A DNA stretch of 40,818 bases from Rhizobium sp. J15 (GTDB taxonomy: Bacteria > Pseudomonadota > Alphaproteobacteria > Rhizobiales > Rhizobiaceae), in assembly GCF_002531825.1 (NCBI RefSeq), contig NZ_NWSX01000054.1, forward strand, positions 1-40,818, in the 5' to 3' direction. The stretch's first letter is position 1; every line of letters begins with the position of its first letter. Below, in pieces: positions 7,570 to 15,408 of the stretch. Under the pieces are notes generated by a model. The model ran no database searches. It worked only from the letters and a program-made list of their open reading frames with translations, and was not told the origin of the DNA. Both the position numbers and the translations under genes were made by a program.

Positions 7570-8819
7570 GGCCGTCCTTCCGGAATGATGCCCTCGGCCA
7601 CCCAGCTGTCGAAAACGGCAAGGGCTGCGGCCGAAAAGGATGGAGAATTGATATGCGCGTCGACTTCCTGGAAGATGACGGATGGCGGGATGGCGCGGCG
7701 CACCTCGTCGAGGAAGGCCGCGAGGCCTTCCGGATCATGCAGCGGCTCCTCCGGCTTGTCCCATTCCTGCAGCCCTTCGGTCGGCAGCAGGAAGGCGACC
7801 CTGGCCTCGGCCCCCGCCAGTTTCCGGCCGATCACCCGTGCCACTTCCCGCCGCCCATCCGGCGAGGTCGTCACCGATCCGATCAGCCGGTTATGGGCAT
7901 GGTAGGGGCGATCGGCGAAGATATCCGGCAGCGTCTGCCAGGCCTGGAGATCGACCATGTCGACGGCGCCGGGCGCAACGATCTGCGGAATGCCGGCCCG
8001 TCCTGCATTTTCGAGCCTGTCCGACCCTGACGTTACCACCGTGCCGTAATGATGGTTGCTGACCTCCTGGATGCAGAAGTCGAAGACGGCGGCAAAGCCG
8101 GCCTCAGCGGCGATGGCTTCGAAAGCGCGGCCGCCCATGCCGGTCGAATGGAAGACGGCGAGATCGTAGCCGCGCTTTTCCAGTTCGGGCCGCAGATGCT
8201 TCATGTATTTGAGGCAAGAAGAGCCGAGCGAGGTCATGCCGATCAGCGGGCGGGTACGATCCGGTTTGGTTCCGTGCTTTGCCGCGCCGACGACCGCGCC
8301 GCAGGCCTGCGACAGCACCGAGCGGCAGATGCTGTTGAGGCCGTAAAGGCCGCCGGCCCACAGGATCATCATCAGGTCGGGTGCAATGCGCTCGGGCGGG
8401 ATCAGATGGGAATAGGCGATGGTCGAAACCACGAATTTCGGAACACCAAGCGGCAGGACGGCGGCGACGTCGAGGGCCAGATCCGTACCCATCGAGCCGC
8501 CAAGCACGATGATGCCGTCGACGAGCCCGTCCCTGTAGAGCCGCAGCGTCAGCGCCGCCGCACCGCTGGCCATCGCCGCCATGGCGCTGTTTTCATCGCC
8601 ACTTTCGGCGATCGCCGCAATCGAGGTGGCAGCGGCCTTGGCGATGTCGTGCTTGGAATAATCGGGAACGTAAGGCGGGTCGCCGAGAATGCTGACATCG
8701 ACCATGACGGGGTGGCCGCCGGCTTCGGCGATGACGGACGCCATGAATTGCAGTTCATCGCATTTGGTGTCACCGGTTCCGATGACGAGGATCTTTGGCG
8801 AGGGAGCCGCAGGGCTCAT
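7566..8819 (-). CDS. Tm-1-like ATP-binding / UPF0261 family protein
   Basis: This 417-residue protein resembles the UPF0261 family, related to the N-terminal half of the plant Tm-1 resistance protein, whose nucleotide-binding fold starts with ILVIGTGDTKCDE near residue 10. Other family-like segments are GGSMGTDLA, GMTSLGSSCLKY and VAPGAVDMVD. The bacterial biochemical role is not established. The ATG at 8819 shares one base with the IclR stop (TGATG) and has a good AGGAGGAG site. A TTG one codon upstream is a less likely start. It is the second gene of the leftward operon and overlaps the HAD gene, so it probably takes part in the same pathway. Confidence 0.85.
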   Translation of the reverse strand: MSPAAPSPKILVIGTGDTKCDELQFMASVIAEAGGHPVMVDVSILGDPPYVPDYSKHDIAKAAATSIAAIAESGDENSAMAAMASGAAALTLRLYRDGLVDGIIVLGGSMGTDLALDVAAVLPLGVPKFVVSTIAYSHLIPPERIAPDLMMILWAGGLYGLNSICRSVLSQACGAVVGAAKHGTKPDRTRPLIGMTSLGSSCLKYMKHLRPELEKRGYDLAVFHSTGMGGRAFEAIAAEAGFAAVFDFCIQEVSNHHYGTVVTSGSDRLENAGRAGIPQIVAPGAVDMVDLQAWQTLPDIFADRPYHAHNRLIGSVTTSPDGRREVARVIGRKLAGAEARVAFLLPTEGLQEWDKPEEPLHDPEGLAAFLDEVRRAIPPSVIFQEVDAHINSPSFSAAALAVFDSWVAEGIIPEGRP

Positions 8820-9604
8820 CAATCTCTCCTCCTGGTTTTTGGACTGGTTCCCGTGAGTCTTTCCGACCCGTAGTATTTTTCTGAAATCGCATTGGCGGCG
8901 GCGATGGCCTGCGCGCCGAATTCGTGAATCGCTGTCTTCGTCGTGCGCGAGAGCGGGGCGGCCACGGCCACGCAGCCGACCGGCCGGCCGTCCGGCGCAC
9001 GCACCGGTGCCGCGGCACTGATGACGCCGGCTTCTAGGCCCTGATGGCTGATCGAAAAGCCGCGTGCGGCCGTCTCCTCGAGCAGGCCGCGGATCAGTTC
9101 AGGATCGACGACGGTATGGTCGGTGAATTTTTCGAGCGGCTTTTGCAGCGCTGCGTCGATCTCCCTGGGTGGGCAGAAGGCGAGGAAGGCAAGGCCGGAT
9201 GCGGTGGCGTGAAAGGGCAGGATGCTGCCGACATCGACGATGATGCGGTGCGCGCGCGGCGGATCCTCCACATGGATGGTCGACAGCCTGCCGCCGGAAA
9301 ATTCGGAGAGATGCACCGTCTCCGCCGAGGATTCGGCGAGCGTCTTGATGAAGGGCACGGCCACCCGCAGGAAGGGGTAGCGGGCCTCGCGGATGCGGGC
9401 GAGGCGAACCGGCGCCGAGCCGATCCGGTAGCGGCGGCTATCGGCATCCTGCTCGACGAAGCCGTGTTTTTCCAGCTCGACGAGAAAACGCCGCGCCGTC
9501 GCCTTGTCGAGCGAACACAGGCGGGCGATGTCGGTCAGCCCCACCTCCTTGTCCAGCCGTGACAGGGTGTCCAGCAATGAAAGCGCCTTTCCGATCGTGC
9601 TCAT
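8819..9604 (-). CDS. IclR-family transcriptional regulator
   Basis: This 261-residue regulator has an N-terminal winged helix-turn-helix (about 1-65, with LTDIARLCSLDKATARRFLVEL) and a C-terminal GAF-like effector domain (about 80-250). A longer frame exists upstream, but AAGAGGAAG before the ATG at 9604 and the family N-terminus (MSTIGKALSLLDTL) fix the start. It is the first gene of the leftward catabolic run and is divergent from the permease/aldehyde dehydrogenase genes. A good dyad in the 322-bp divergent gap is a likely binding site. It probably senses the amine or an aromatic intermediate; whether it activates or represses cannot be told. Confidence 0.88.
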   Translation of the reverse strand: MSTIGKALSLLDTLSRLDKEVGLTDIARLCSLDKATARRFLVELEKHGFVEQDADSRRYRIGSAPVRLARIREARYPFLRVAVPFIKTLAESSAETVHLSEFSGGRLSTIHVEDPPRAHRIIVDVGSILPFHATASGLAFLAFCPPREIDAALQKPLEKFTDHTVVDPELIRGLLEETAARGFSISHQGLEAGVISAAAPVRAPDGRPVGCVAVAAPLSRTTKTAIHEFGAQAIAAANAISEKYYGSERLTGTSPKTRRRD

Positions 9605-9926
9605 CGTTCTTCCTCTTGGGGTAGGGTTCATGTCCCGGCTTGTCGCATCCGGCTTTACGCCATCCGCCAAATCAGCCCGCAAACCCTGTGCCGCGGCACG
9701 ATGGCAGCGACCCAAGATACTTAACATGCGAAATAACTTGACAGAGGCCGGGATTGTTTGCAAGTCTATATTTGAAGCTGAGGTTCAAATAATGAACCAT
9801 AAGCGCTGACGGCGGCAAAATCAACAAAAGCCGAAAACACCGCTCGTCAGTCCGGTTCTGGTGGAGGTCGCCTGCGCGCAATCGCAGCGATGATCGGATA
9901 CTCTTACGCAAGGGGAACGAAGACAG
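9605..9926. other. Divergent intergenic region between iclR and the permease
   Basis: This 322-bp gap is GC-rich on the left and AT-rich from about 9715. It holds the inverted repeat at 9769-9791, a TTGACA hexamer at 9738-9743, and a TACTTAACA stretch (about 9718-9726) that also occurs in the palindrome region before hpaF. A TATATT lies at 9767-9772, but its 23-bp spacing from TTGACA is too long for a standard promoter, so promoter positions stay undecided. No open frame with a credible start was seen. Confidence 0.6.
9769..9791. promoter_or_regulatory. Inverted repeat TATTTGAA-N7-TTCAAATA, candidate IclR operator
   Basis: The two 8-bp arms (9769-9776 and 9784-9791) are perfect reverse complements around a 7-bp spacer. 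The site lies in the divergent region, 135 bp before the permease start and 165 bp before iclR, in an AT-rich patch within GC-rich DNA. Dyads of this kind are typical of dimeric winged-helix regulators, and the adjacent regulator is IclR-type. It most likely controls both directions. Confidence 0.55.
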
Positions 9927-11381
9927 ATGAATACGCAAAATTCGCATGGCCCGGCTGAGAACCAGCTGCGCAAGAACAGTCTCGGCGTCGGCGCCGTGAC
10001 CTTCCTGGTGGTTTCGGCCGCCGCACCGCTGACGGCGGTCGCCGGCGGCGTGCCGCTGTCGATGATGCTCGGCAACGGGCCGGGCATTCCGCTGACCTTC
10101 CTGCTGGTGACCGGCATCCTGCTGCTGTTTGCCGTCGGCTACGTCGCCATGGCGCGCCATATCCGCAATGCCGGCGCCTTCTATGCCTATACCGCGCAAG
10201 GGCTCGGCGGCCTGATGGGCGGGGCGGCGGCGCTGATCGCGATCCTCGCCTATAACGCCATGCAGATCGGCGTTCTCGGCCTCTTCGGCGCGGCGACCAA
10301 GGGCTTTTTCGCCGAGCAGATCGGCCTCGACCTTCCCTGGTGGGTCTGGAGCTATATCGGCATCGCCTTCGTCGCCGTTTTCGGCTACCGCCGGGTCGAT
10401 CTCTCGGCCAAGGTGCTGATGGTGCTCGTCATTCTCGAATATCTCGTCGTCCTCGTCATCGACGCGGCGATCTTCGTCAAGGGCGGCGATGCCGGCCTTT
10501 CCGCCGCGCCGTTCACGCCGGCCGCCTTCTGGAGCGGAACGCCGGCCGTCGGCCTGCTGTTCTGCTTTGCCGCCTTCATCGGCTTCGAGGCGACGACGAT
10601 CTACAGCGAGGAAGCGCGCGAACCGCACAAGACCGTGCCGCGCGCCACCTATATCTCCGTGCTGATCATCGGCCTTTTCTATATGCTGACCTCCTGGCTG
10701 ATGGTGAACGGCGCCGGCGTCGACAAGCTGGTGCCCGAGCTTCAGGGCCTCGCCGATCCTACCACCTTCCTCTTCGGCCTTGCCGAGCGTTATGTCGGCC
10801 ACTGGATCACCGTGGTGATGAGCGTCCTCTTCATCACCAGCCTGTTTGCCGGCGTCCTTGCCTTCCACAACGGCGTTGCGCGTTACATGTATGTCGCCGG
10901 CCGCGAGGGCCTGCTGCCGAAGTCCGTCGGCGTCACGCATCCGGTCTTCCAGAGCCCGCATGTCGGCTCGATCATCCAGACCGTCATTGCGGTTCTCGTC
11001 GTGGCGCTCTTTGCGCTGACCGGCCAGGATCCCGTTCTGGCGCTGTTTTCGTGGCTGACCAATGTCGCGACGCTTGCCATCATTCTGCTGATGGCCTTCA
11101 CCGCCTTTGCGATCGTCGTGTTCTTCAGCCGCAATCCGGGGCTCGAACACAATGTCCTGGCCGTCAAGATCTTGCCTGTCGTGACAGGACTGATCCTGCT
11201 GGCGCTGGTCTATTATATCTCAGCGAATTTCGGCGCGATCGCCGGCGCCAACGGCGTGCTCGCCGTGTTCCTGCCGGGTCTCGTGCTGATCGCCGGGATT
11301 GTCGGACTGCTGGCGGCGGCACGGCTGAAATCGGCGGATGCCATCGGCTTTGCCCGGCTCGGCGCCGGCCAGGAAGCCTGA
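9927..11381 (+). CDS. APC-family amino acid/amine permease
   Basis: This 484-residue inner-membrane protein has about 12 hydrophobic segments. An early APC-type glycine-rich helix lies near 20-50 (GAVTFLVVSAAAPLTAVAGG). The family motif with an acidic pair and conserved proline is at about 219-240 (GFEATTIYSEEA, then PHKTVPRA). It should import an amino acid or amine by secondary transport. AAGGGGAA lies upstream of the ATG. It is followed after 58 nt by an aldehyde dehydrogenase gene on the same strand, and the two probably form an operon driven from the divergent region with iclR. The substrate is likely the compound broken down by the leftward operon. Confidence 0.88.
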   Translation: MNTQNSHGPAENQLRKNSLGVGAVTFLVVSAAAPLTAVAGGVPLSMMLGNGPGIPLTFLLVTGILLLFAVGYVAMARHIRNAGAFYAYTAQGLGGLMGGAAALIAILAYNAMQIGVLGLFGAATKGFFAEQIGLDLPWWVWSYIGIAFVAVFGYRRVDLSAKVLMVLVILEYLVVLVIDAAIFVKGGDAGLSAAPFTPAAFWSGTPAVGLLFCFAAFIGFEATTIYSEEAREPHKTVPRATYISVLIIGLFYMLTSWLMVNGAGVDKLVPELQGLADPTTFLFGLAERYVGHWITVVMSVLFITSLFAGVLAFHNGVARYMYVAGREGLLPKSVGVTHPVFQSPHVGSIIQTVIAVLVVALFALTGQDPVLALFSWLTNVATLAIILLMAFTAFAIVVFFSRNPGLEHNVLAVKILPVVTGLILLALVYYISANFGAIAGANGVLAVFLPGLVLIAGIVGLLAAARLKSADAIGFARLGAGQEA

Positions 11382-11439
11382 CGCAAACCCTGTCAACGGT
11401 GGCGGAGCATATCCGCCACCCTTTTCGTGAGAGCATGAG

Positions 11440-12918
11440 ATGCAGGACAAGATCGATCAGTTGCGGATGCTGCCCGTTCCCTCCCAATCGCTGTTCATCG
11501 ACGGCGCCTGGCGCCCGGCCGTCAGTGGCGCCGCGATGGATGTCATCTCGCCGATCGACGGCATGAGGTTGACGACGATCGCCGATGCCGGCGCCGAAGA
11601 TGTCGACCGGGCGGTCAAGGCGGCGCGCCGCGCCTTCGAAAAGGGCGGCTGGTCGAGGGCAGCGCCTGCCGAGCGCAAGAAGGTGCTGCTGAAGATCGCC
11701 GAACTGATCGAGAAGAACGCGCTCGAACTCGCCGTGCTCGGCGTGCGCGACAACGGCACGGAAATCTCCATGGCGCTGAAGGCCGAGCCGGGCAGTGCCG
11801 CCGGCACCTTCCGCTATTATGCCGAGGCGATCGACAAGGTCTATGGCGAGATTGCCCCAACGGCCGACAACATTCTCGGCCTCGTTCACCGAGAGCCGGT
11901 GGGCGTCGTCGCCGCCATCGTGCCATGGAATTTTCCGATGATGATCGGCGCCTGGAAAATTGCGCCGGCCCTTGCGGCCGGCAATTCCGTGGTGCTGAAA
12001 CCGGCCGAGGGCGCGTCGCTGACGCTGCTGCGGCTTGCCGAGCTTTGCGCCGAGGCGGGATTGCCGGATGGCGTGCTCAACGTCGTCACCGGGCGCGGCG
12101 CCGTCAGCGGCGAAGCCCTTGGGCTGCACATGGATATCGACGTGCTGGCCTTTACCGGCTCCGGCCCGGTCGGCCGCCGGCTGCTCGAATATTCGGCGCG
12201 CTCCAACCTGAAACGCATCTATCTGGAACTCGGCGGCAAATCGCCGAACATTGTCTTTGCCGATGCGCCGGATCTCGATCAGGCGGCCAAGGTCTCCGCC
12301 TACGGCATCTTCCGCAATTCCGGCCAGGTCTGCGTCGCAGGCTCCCGCCTGCTTGTGGAAAAATCGATCCATCAGACGTTTTCGGAAAGGGTCGCCGGCA
12401 TTGCCGCGGCCATGAAGGTCGGAGACCCCTTGCAGCTCTCCACCGAGGCCGGCGCGATTTCAAGCGACGTTCAGCTGCAGAAGGACCTCGGCCATGTCGC
12501 CCAGGCCTTGTCGGAAGGTGCTCAATTGCGCACCGGCGGCACGCGCATTCTGGAAGAGACGGGCGGCTATTACATGCGCCCGGCGGTCTTCGATGTCACG
12601 CCATCCATGACGCTTGCCCGCGAGGAAGTCTTCGGGCCGATCCTGTCGATCATTCCCTTCGAGACGGAAGCGGACGCCCTGCAGATCGCCAACGCCACGG
12701 AATATGGCCTCGCCTCCGCCGTCTGGACCTCGAACCTGTCACGCGCCCACCGCATGGTGCGCGGCATCCGCGCCGGCGTCGTGCACGTCAACACCTATGG
12801 CGGTTCAGACAACAGCGTACCGCTCGGCGGCGTCAAACAGTCGGGCAACGGCCACGACAAATCGCTGCATGCGCTCGATAAATATGTCGATCTGAAAACG
12901 GCCTGGGTGCAGCTCTGA
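11440..12918 (+). CDS. NAD-dependent aldehyde dehydrogenase, PuuC-like
   Basis: This 492-residue aldehyde dehydrogenase has the catalytic set N164 (VPWNFP), E263 (LELGGK) and C298 (GQVCVAG). Over its length it resembles PuuC, the broad-substrate gamma-glutamyl-gamma-aminobutyraldehyde dehydrogenase, including the segment YAEAIDKVYGE and the C-terminal KQSGNGHDKSLHALDKY. It would oxidise the aldehyde made by the aminotransferase or phospho-lyase to an acid; in this cluster 4-hydroxyphenylacetaldehyde to 4-hydroxyphenylacetate is a coherent choice. GAGAGC lies before the ATG. It is cotranscribed with the upstream permease. A repeat element follows the stop. Confidence 0.85.
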   Translation: MQDKIDQLRMLPVPSQSLFIDGAWRPAVSGAAMDVISPIDGMRLTTIADAGAEDVDRAVKAARRAFEKGGWSRAAPAERKKVLLKIAELIEKNALELAVLGVRDNGTEISMALKAEPGSAAGTFRYYAEAIDKVYGEIAPTADNILGLVHREPVGVVAAIVPWNFPMMIGAWKIAPALAAGNSVVLKPAEGASLTLLRLAELCAEAGLPDGVLNVVTGRGAVSGEALGLHMDIDVLAFTGSGPVGRRLLEYSARSNLKRIYLELGGKSPNIVFADAPDLDQAAKVSAYGIFRNSGQVCVAGSRLLVEKSIHQTFSERVAGIAAAMKVGDPLQLSTEAGAISSDVQLQKDLGHVAQALSEGAQLRTGGTRILEETGGYYMRPAVFDVTPSMTLAREEVFGPILSIIPFETEADALQIANATEYGLASAVWTSNLSRAHRMVRGIRAGVVHVNTYGGSDNSVPLGGVKQSGNGHDKSLHALDKYVDLKTAWVQL

Positions 12919-13230
12919 GGGAGTATTTCTCCGGGACTGATGCGAAGATCGGCATTGTTGACCACACGATAAAAGCCGTCCGGAGACCGCCTCCTTCAGG
13001 CGGCTGACAAACCACTGCAAAACCCGCGACGTCATCCTCGGCCTTGTGCCGAGGATCTGCCACGGTCCAATTAAGTGTCTGAAAATGAATGTTTTCCTGC
13101 CAAGCAATTACTGTGGTCAGATGCTCGGCACAAGGCCGAGCATGACGAAGGAGGCTTTGTCGACAAGCCGAAGGATAACGTCCGGAGACGGCATCCTTCG
13201 TAGTATTTGTATCGAAGAGGAGCCGGCGGC
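12919..13230. repeat. Composite palindromic intergenic repeat (arms at 12977-13199)
   Basis: The 312-bp gap holds nested repeats. Two 29-nt units (13031-13059 and 13118-13146) are inverted copies of each other, each forming a hairpin: ATCCTCGG-N7-CCGAGGAT and ATGCTCGG-N7-CCGAGCAT. They differ by a base-pair swap that preserves the stem. Outside them is a 21-nt direct repeat with two mismatches, CGTCCGGAGAC plus ten bases (12977-12997 and 13179-13199). Imperfect inverted stretches lie near 12990-13013 and 13151-13174. The layout is typical of non-coding mobile repeats in rhizobia. It lies between convergent genes and may also stop transcription. No transposase is present. Confidence 0.75.
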
Positions 13231-13743
13231 CTATCCTCCAAAACTGCCGGCCTGTGTCGGTACATGCACATAATTCCGGTCGAAGTAGAGCAGGGCGTGG
13301 CCATCGACGCGGCTTCTTATGTCGATGACTTCGCCGATGAAGATATTGTGCGTGCCGACGAGGCGGACTTCGGTCAGGCGGCAATCGAAGGAGACGATGG
13401 CGTCGCTGAGCGCCTGGCTGCCCGAGCGGAACTCGGTCCATTCGGCGGCCGCATAGCGCTCGTTCATATCAGCCCGCTGGCCGGCGAAATAGCCGGCGAG
13501 ATCCTTGTGTTCCTGGGTCAGCACGTTGACGCAGAAGCGGCGGTTTTCGAAGAACAGATCCGTCTGGGCCGAGCGGCTGTTCATGCAGACGAGCAGGGTC
13601 GGCGGTTCGTCCGTGACGCTGCACATGGCGGTGGCGGTGAACCCGCCGCGCCCGGCGGGTCCGTTGGTGGTGATGACGTTAACCGGGGCGCAGACCCTGG
13701 CCATCGCATCGCGGAACTCGGTTTTCGAGATTTGCTCCTCCAT
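13231..13743 (-). CDS. hpaC: 4-hydroxyphenylacetate 3-monooxygenase, flavin reductase component
   Basis: This 170-residue protein has the flavin-reductase-like fold (about 10-160). It has the early FMN/FAD-binding stretch VNVITTNGPAGRGGFTATAMCSV and the C-terminal part HALLYFDRNYVHV. It supplies reduced FAD to HpaB using NADH. Its length fits HpaC. It starts 10 nt after the hpaB stop with a GAGGAG site, so the two subunits are cotranscribed leftward. Confidence 0.9.
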   Translation of the reverse strand: MEEQISKTEFRDAMARVCAPVNVITTNGPAGRGGFTATAMCSVTDEPPTLLVCMNSRSAQTDLFFENRRFCVNVLTQEHKDLAGYFAGQRADMNERYAAAEWTEFRSGSQALSDAIVSFDCRLTEVRLVGTHNIFIGEVIDIRSRVDGHALLYFDRNYVHVPTQAGSFGG

Positions 13744-13753
13744 GACAGTCTCC

Positions 13754-15316
13754 TCATTCGGCCGCGTTGCGGATGGAGGATGCCTGATCGAGCGGCGGCA
13801 GCCAGGTGTCGCCGGTCCAGCCGGTTTCGTCGTAATCGCTCATGCATTGGTCGACGAGCGCTTCCATCTCCCTCAGCCGCCCGCCGCGCTCGGCGCCCTT
13901 CAGCACCTGCAACCGGACTTCCTCGGGCGCGCCCGCATAATTGAGTTCGTAGAGCGCGTGGCGCCCGCCGAATTCGGTGCCGGTCGCATCCCACAGCAGT
14001 TTCATGATCTTGATGCGCTCGATATGGCCCATATCGTTGGAGCCGCGCACATATTGGGCGAGATAGCGGTCGATCTCAGGATTTCCGAAATCCTTCGCCG
14101 AGGAGGGGAGATAGATCAGCCCCGAGGCGACGACCTTGCGCACCGTCTCGATGACGCGCGGATAGGCCTCCGACATGAAGGTCCGGTAGGAAAGGGCGGC
14201 CTCCATGTTGGGCAATACGGCGCCGTTCGCCCATGGCTGCGGATTGTGGGCCATGGCGTTGGAGAAGGACCAGAACATGTGACGCAGCGCGATGACCTCG
14301 CCGAGTGCCGCCTGATTGCCGCGGAAGGCGTCGCCGCCGGTGGCGCGCAACGCCTTGGCCAGCAACCCAGCCATAAAGTCCAGCTTGACGGCAAAGCGCG
14401 TGCAGCCCTGGAAGCAATAGCCGTGCATGAAGCCGGAGGCCGGGTGGAAGGACAGGATCTTGGCGGCATCGCGCAGGACCAGCACGTCCTCCCAGGGCAC
14501 GAAGACATTGTCGAGCACCAGGATCGCGTCGTTCTCGTCGAAACGCGACGACAGCGGATAGTCGAAGGGATGGCCGGCCGTGTTGGCGGTCTGCTCGTAG
14601 GAGACGCGGCAGAACATCTTGATCCCGGGCGCATTCATCGGGACGATGAACATGACCGACAGCGAGGGGTCCTCCGTCACCGTCGCCGAGCTCTGGGCAA
14701 GGAAGTTGTAGTGGGTCAGGGCCGAGGAGGTCGCCACTACCTTGGCGCCGGAAACATAGATGCCGGCATCGGTTTCCTTGGTGATGTGAACGAAGACATC
14801 CTTGACGGCATCGGCCGGCTTGTGGCGGTCGATCGGTGGATTGACGATCGCGTGGTTCATGAACAGCACGGATTCCTGCGCGCGCTTGTGCCAGGCGAGC
14901 GCATTGTCCTTGAACGGCCCGTACCAGTCGGCATTGGCGCCGAGCGTATTCATCAGTGCCGCCTTGTAATCGGCCGTGCGGCCCATCCAGCCGTAGGACA
15001 TGCGCGCCCAATCGGCGATGGCGCCCTGCTGGGCCGCAAGTTCGGCGGAGGATTTCGCCACCCGGAAATATTTGTGGGTATAGCCGCCATTGCCGGTATC
15101 GGTCGGCGAGGTCAGGCGGTCTTTGGTCTTCTCGTCGTGCAGCGCGTCATACATCCGCGCGATCGAACGGGCGGAATTGCGCATGGAGGGATGGGCCGTC
15201 ACATCGGCGATGCGCTCGCCGTTGATATAGACCTCGCGCCCGTCGCGCAGGCTCGCGAGATATTCGGCGCCGGTAAACGGTCTTGTCTTGTCGCTGCGGT
15301 GATCTTCGGCTCGCAT
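13754..15316 (-). CDS. hpaB: 4-hydroxyphenylacetate 3-monooxygenase, oxygenase component
   Basis: This 520-residue FADH2-dependent hydroxylase adds a second hydroxyl to 4-hydroxyphenylacetate, giving homoprotocatechuate, the HpaD substrate. It resembles E. coli HpaB along its whole length, with identical spacing of active-site residues: R113 and Y117 in GRTADYKA and H155 in NHAIVNPPIDRH. The signature YPLSSRFDENDAIL is also present. An ATG two codons upstream (15322) lies directly against the GGAGGAG site, too close to be used. The ATG at 15316 has correct spacing and gives exactly the E. coli length. It is divergent from hpaA across a 92-bp gap. Confidence 0.95.
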   Translation of the reverse strand: MRAEDHRSDKTRPFTGAEYLASLRDGREVYINGERIADVTAHPSMRNSARSIARMYDALHDEKTKDRLTSPTDTGNGGYTHKYFRVAKSSAELAAQQGAIADWARMSYGWMGRTADYKAALMNTLGANADWYGPFKDNALAWHKRAQESVLFMNHAIVNPPIDRHKPADAVKDVFVHITKETDAGIYVSGAKVVATSSALTHYNFLAQSSATVTEDPSLSVMFIVPMNAPGIKMFCRVSYEQTANTAGHPFDYPLSSRFDENDAILVLDNVFVPWEDVLVLRDAAKILSFHPASGFMHGYCFQGCTRFAVKLDFMAGLLAKALRATGGDAFRGNQAALGEVIALRHMFWSFSNAMAHNPQPWANGAVLPNMEAALSYRTFMSEAYPRVIETVRKVVASGLIYLPSSAKDFGNPEIDRYLAQYVRGSNDMGHIERIKIMKLLWDATGTEFGGRHALYELNYAGAPEEVRLQVLKGAERGGRLREMEALVDQCMSDYDETGWTGDTWLPPLDQASSIRNAAE

Positions 15317-15408
15317 AAGCATCTCCTCCCTGTGATGGGACGAAACTAAGCGCGAACGGCGCGCGCGGCCATGGACAAAGCCCGCAATTCGCTGGTACTT
15401 TTTCCGGC

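Noticed and set aside
9738..9772. Standard promoter TTGACA ... TATATT before the permease
   Set aside because: The spacing is 23 bp, well above the normal 16-18, so it was not listed as a promoter.
9672..11150. Long antisense open frame opposite the permease gene
   Set aside because: Composition is very rich in Asp, Arg, Gly and His without any fold-like pattern, as expected from the reverse strand of a high-GC coding gene. The permease on the plus strand is clearly real.
15317..15322. hpaB start at the first ATG (15322)
   Set aside because: It directly touches the GGAGGAG site, so spacing is wrong. The ATG at 15316 fits spacing and family length.
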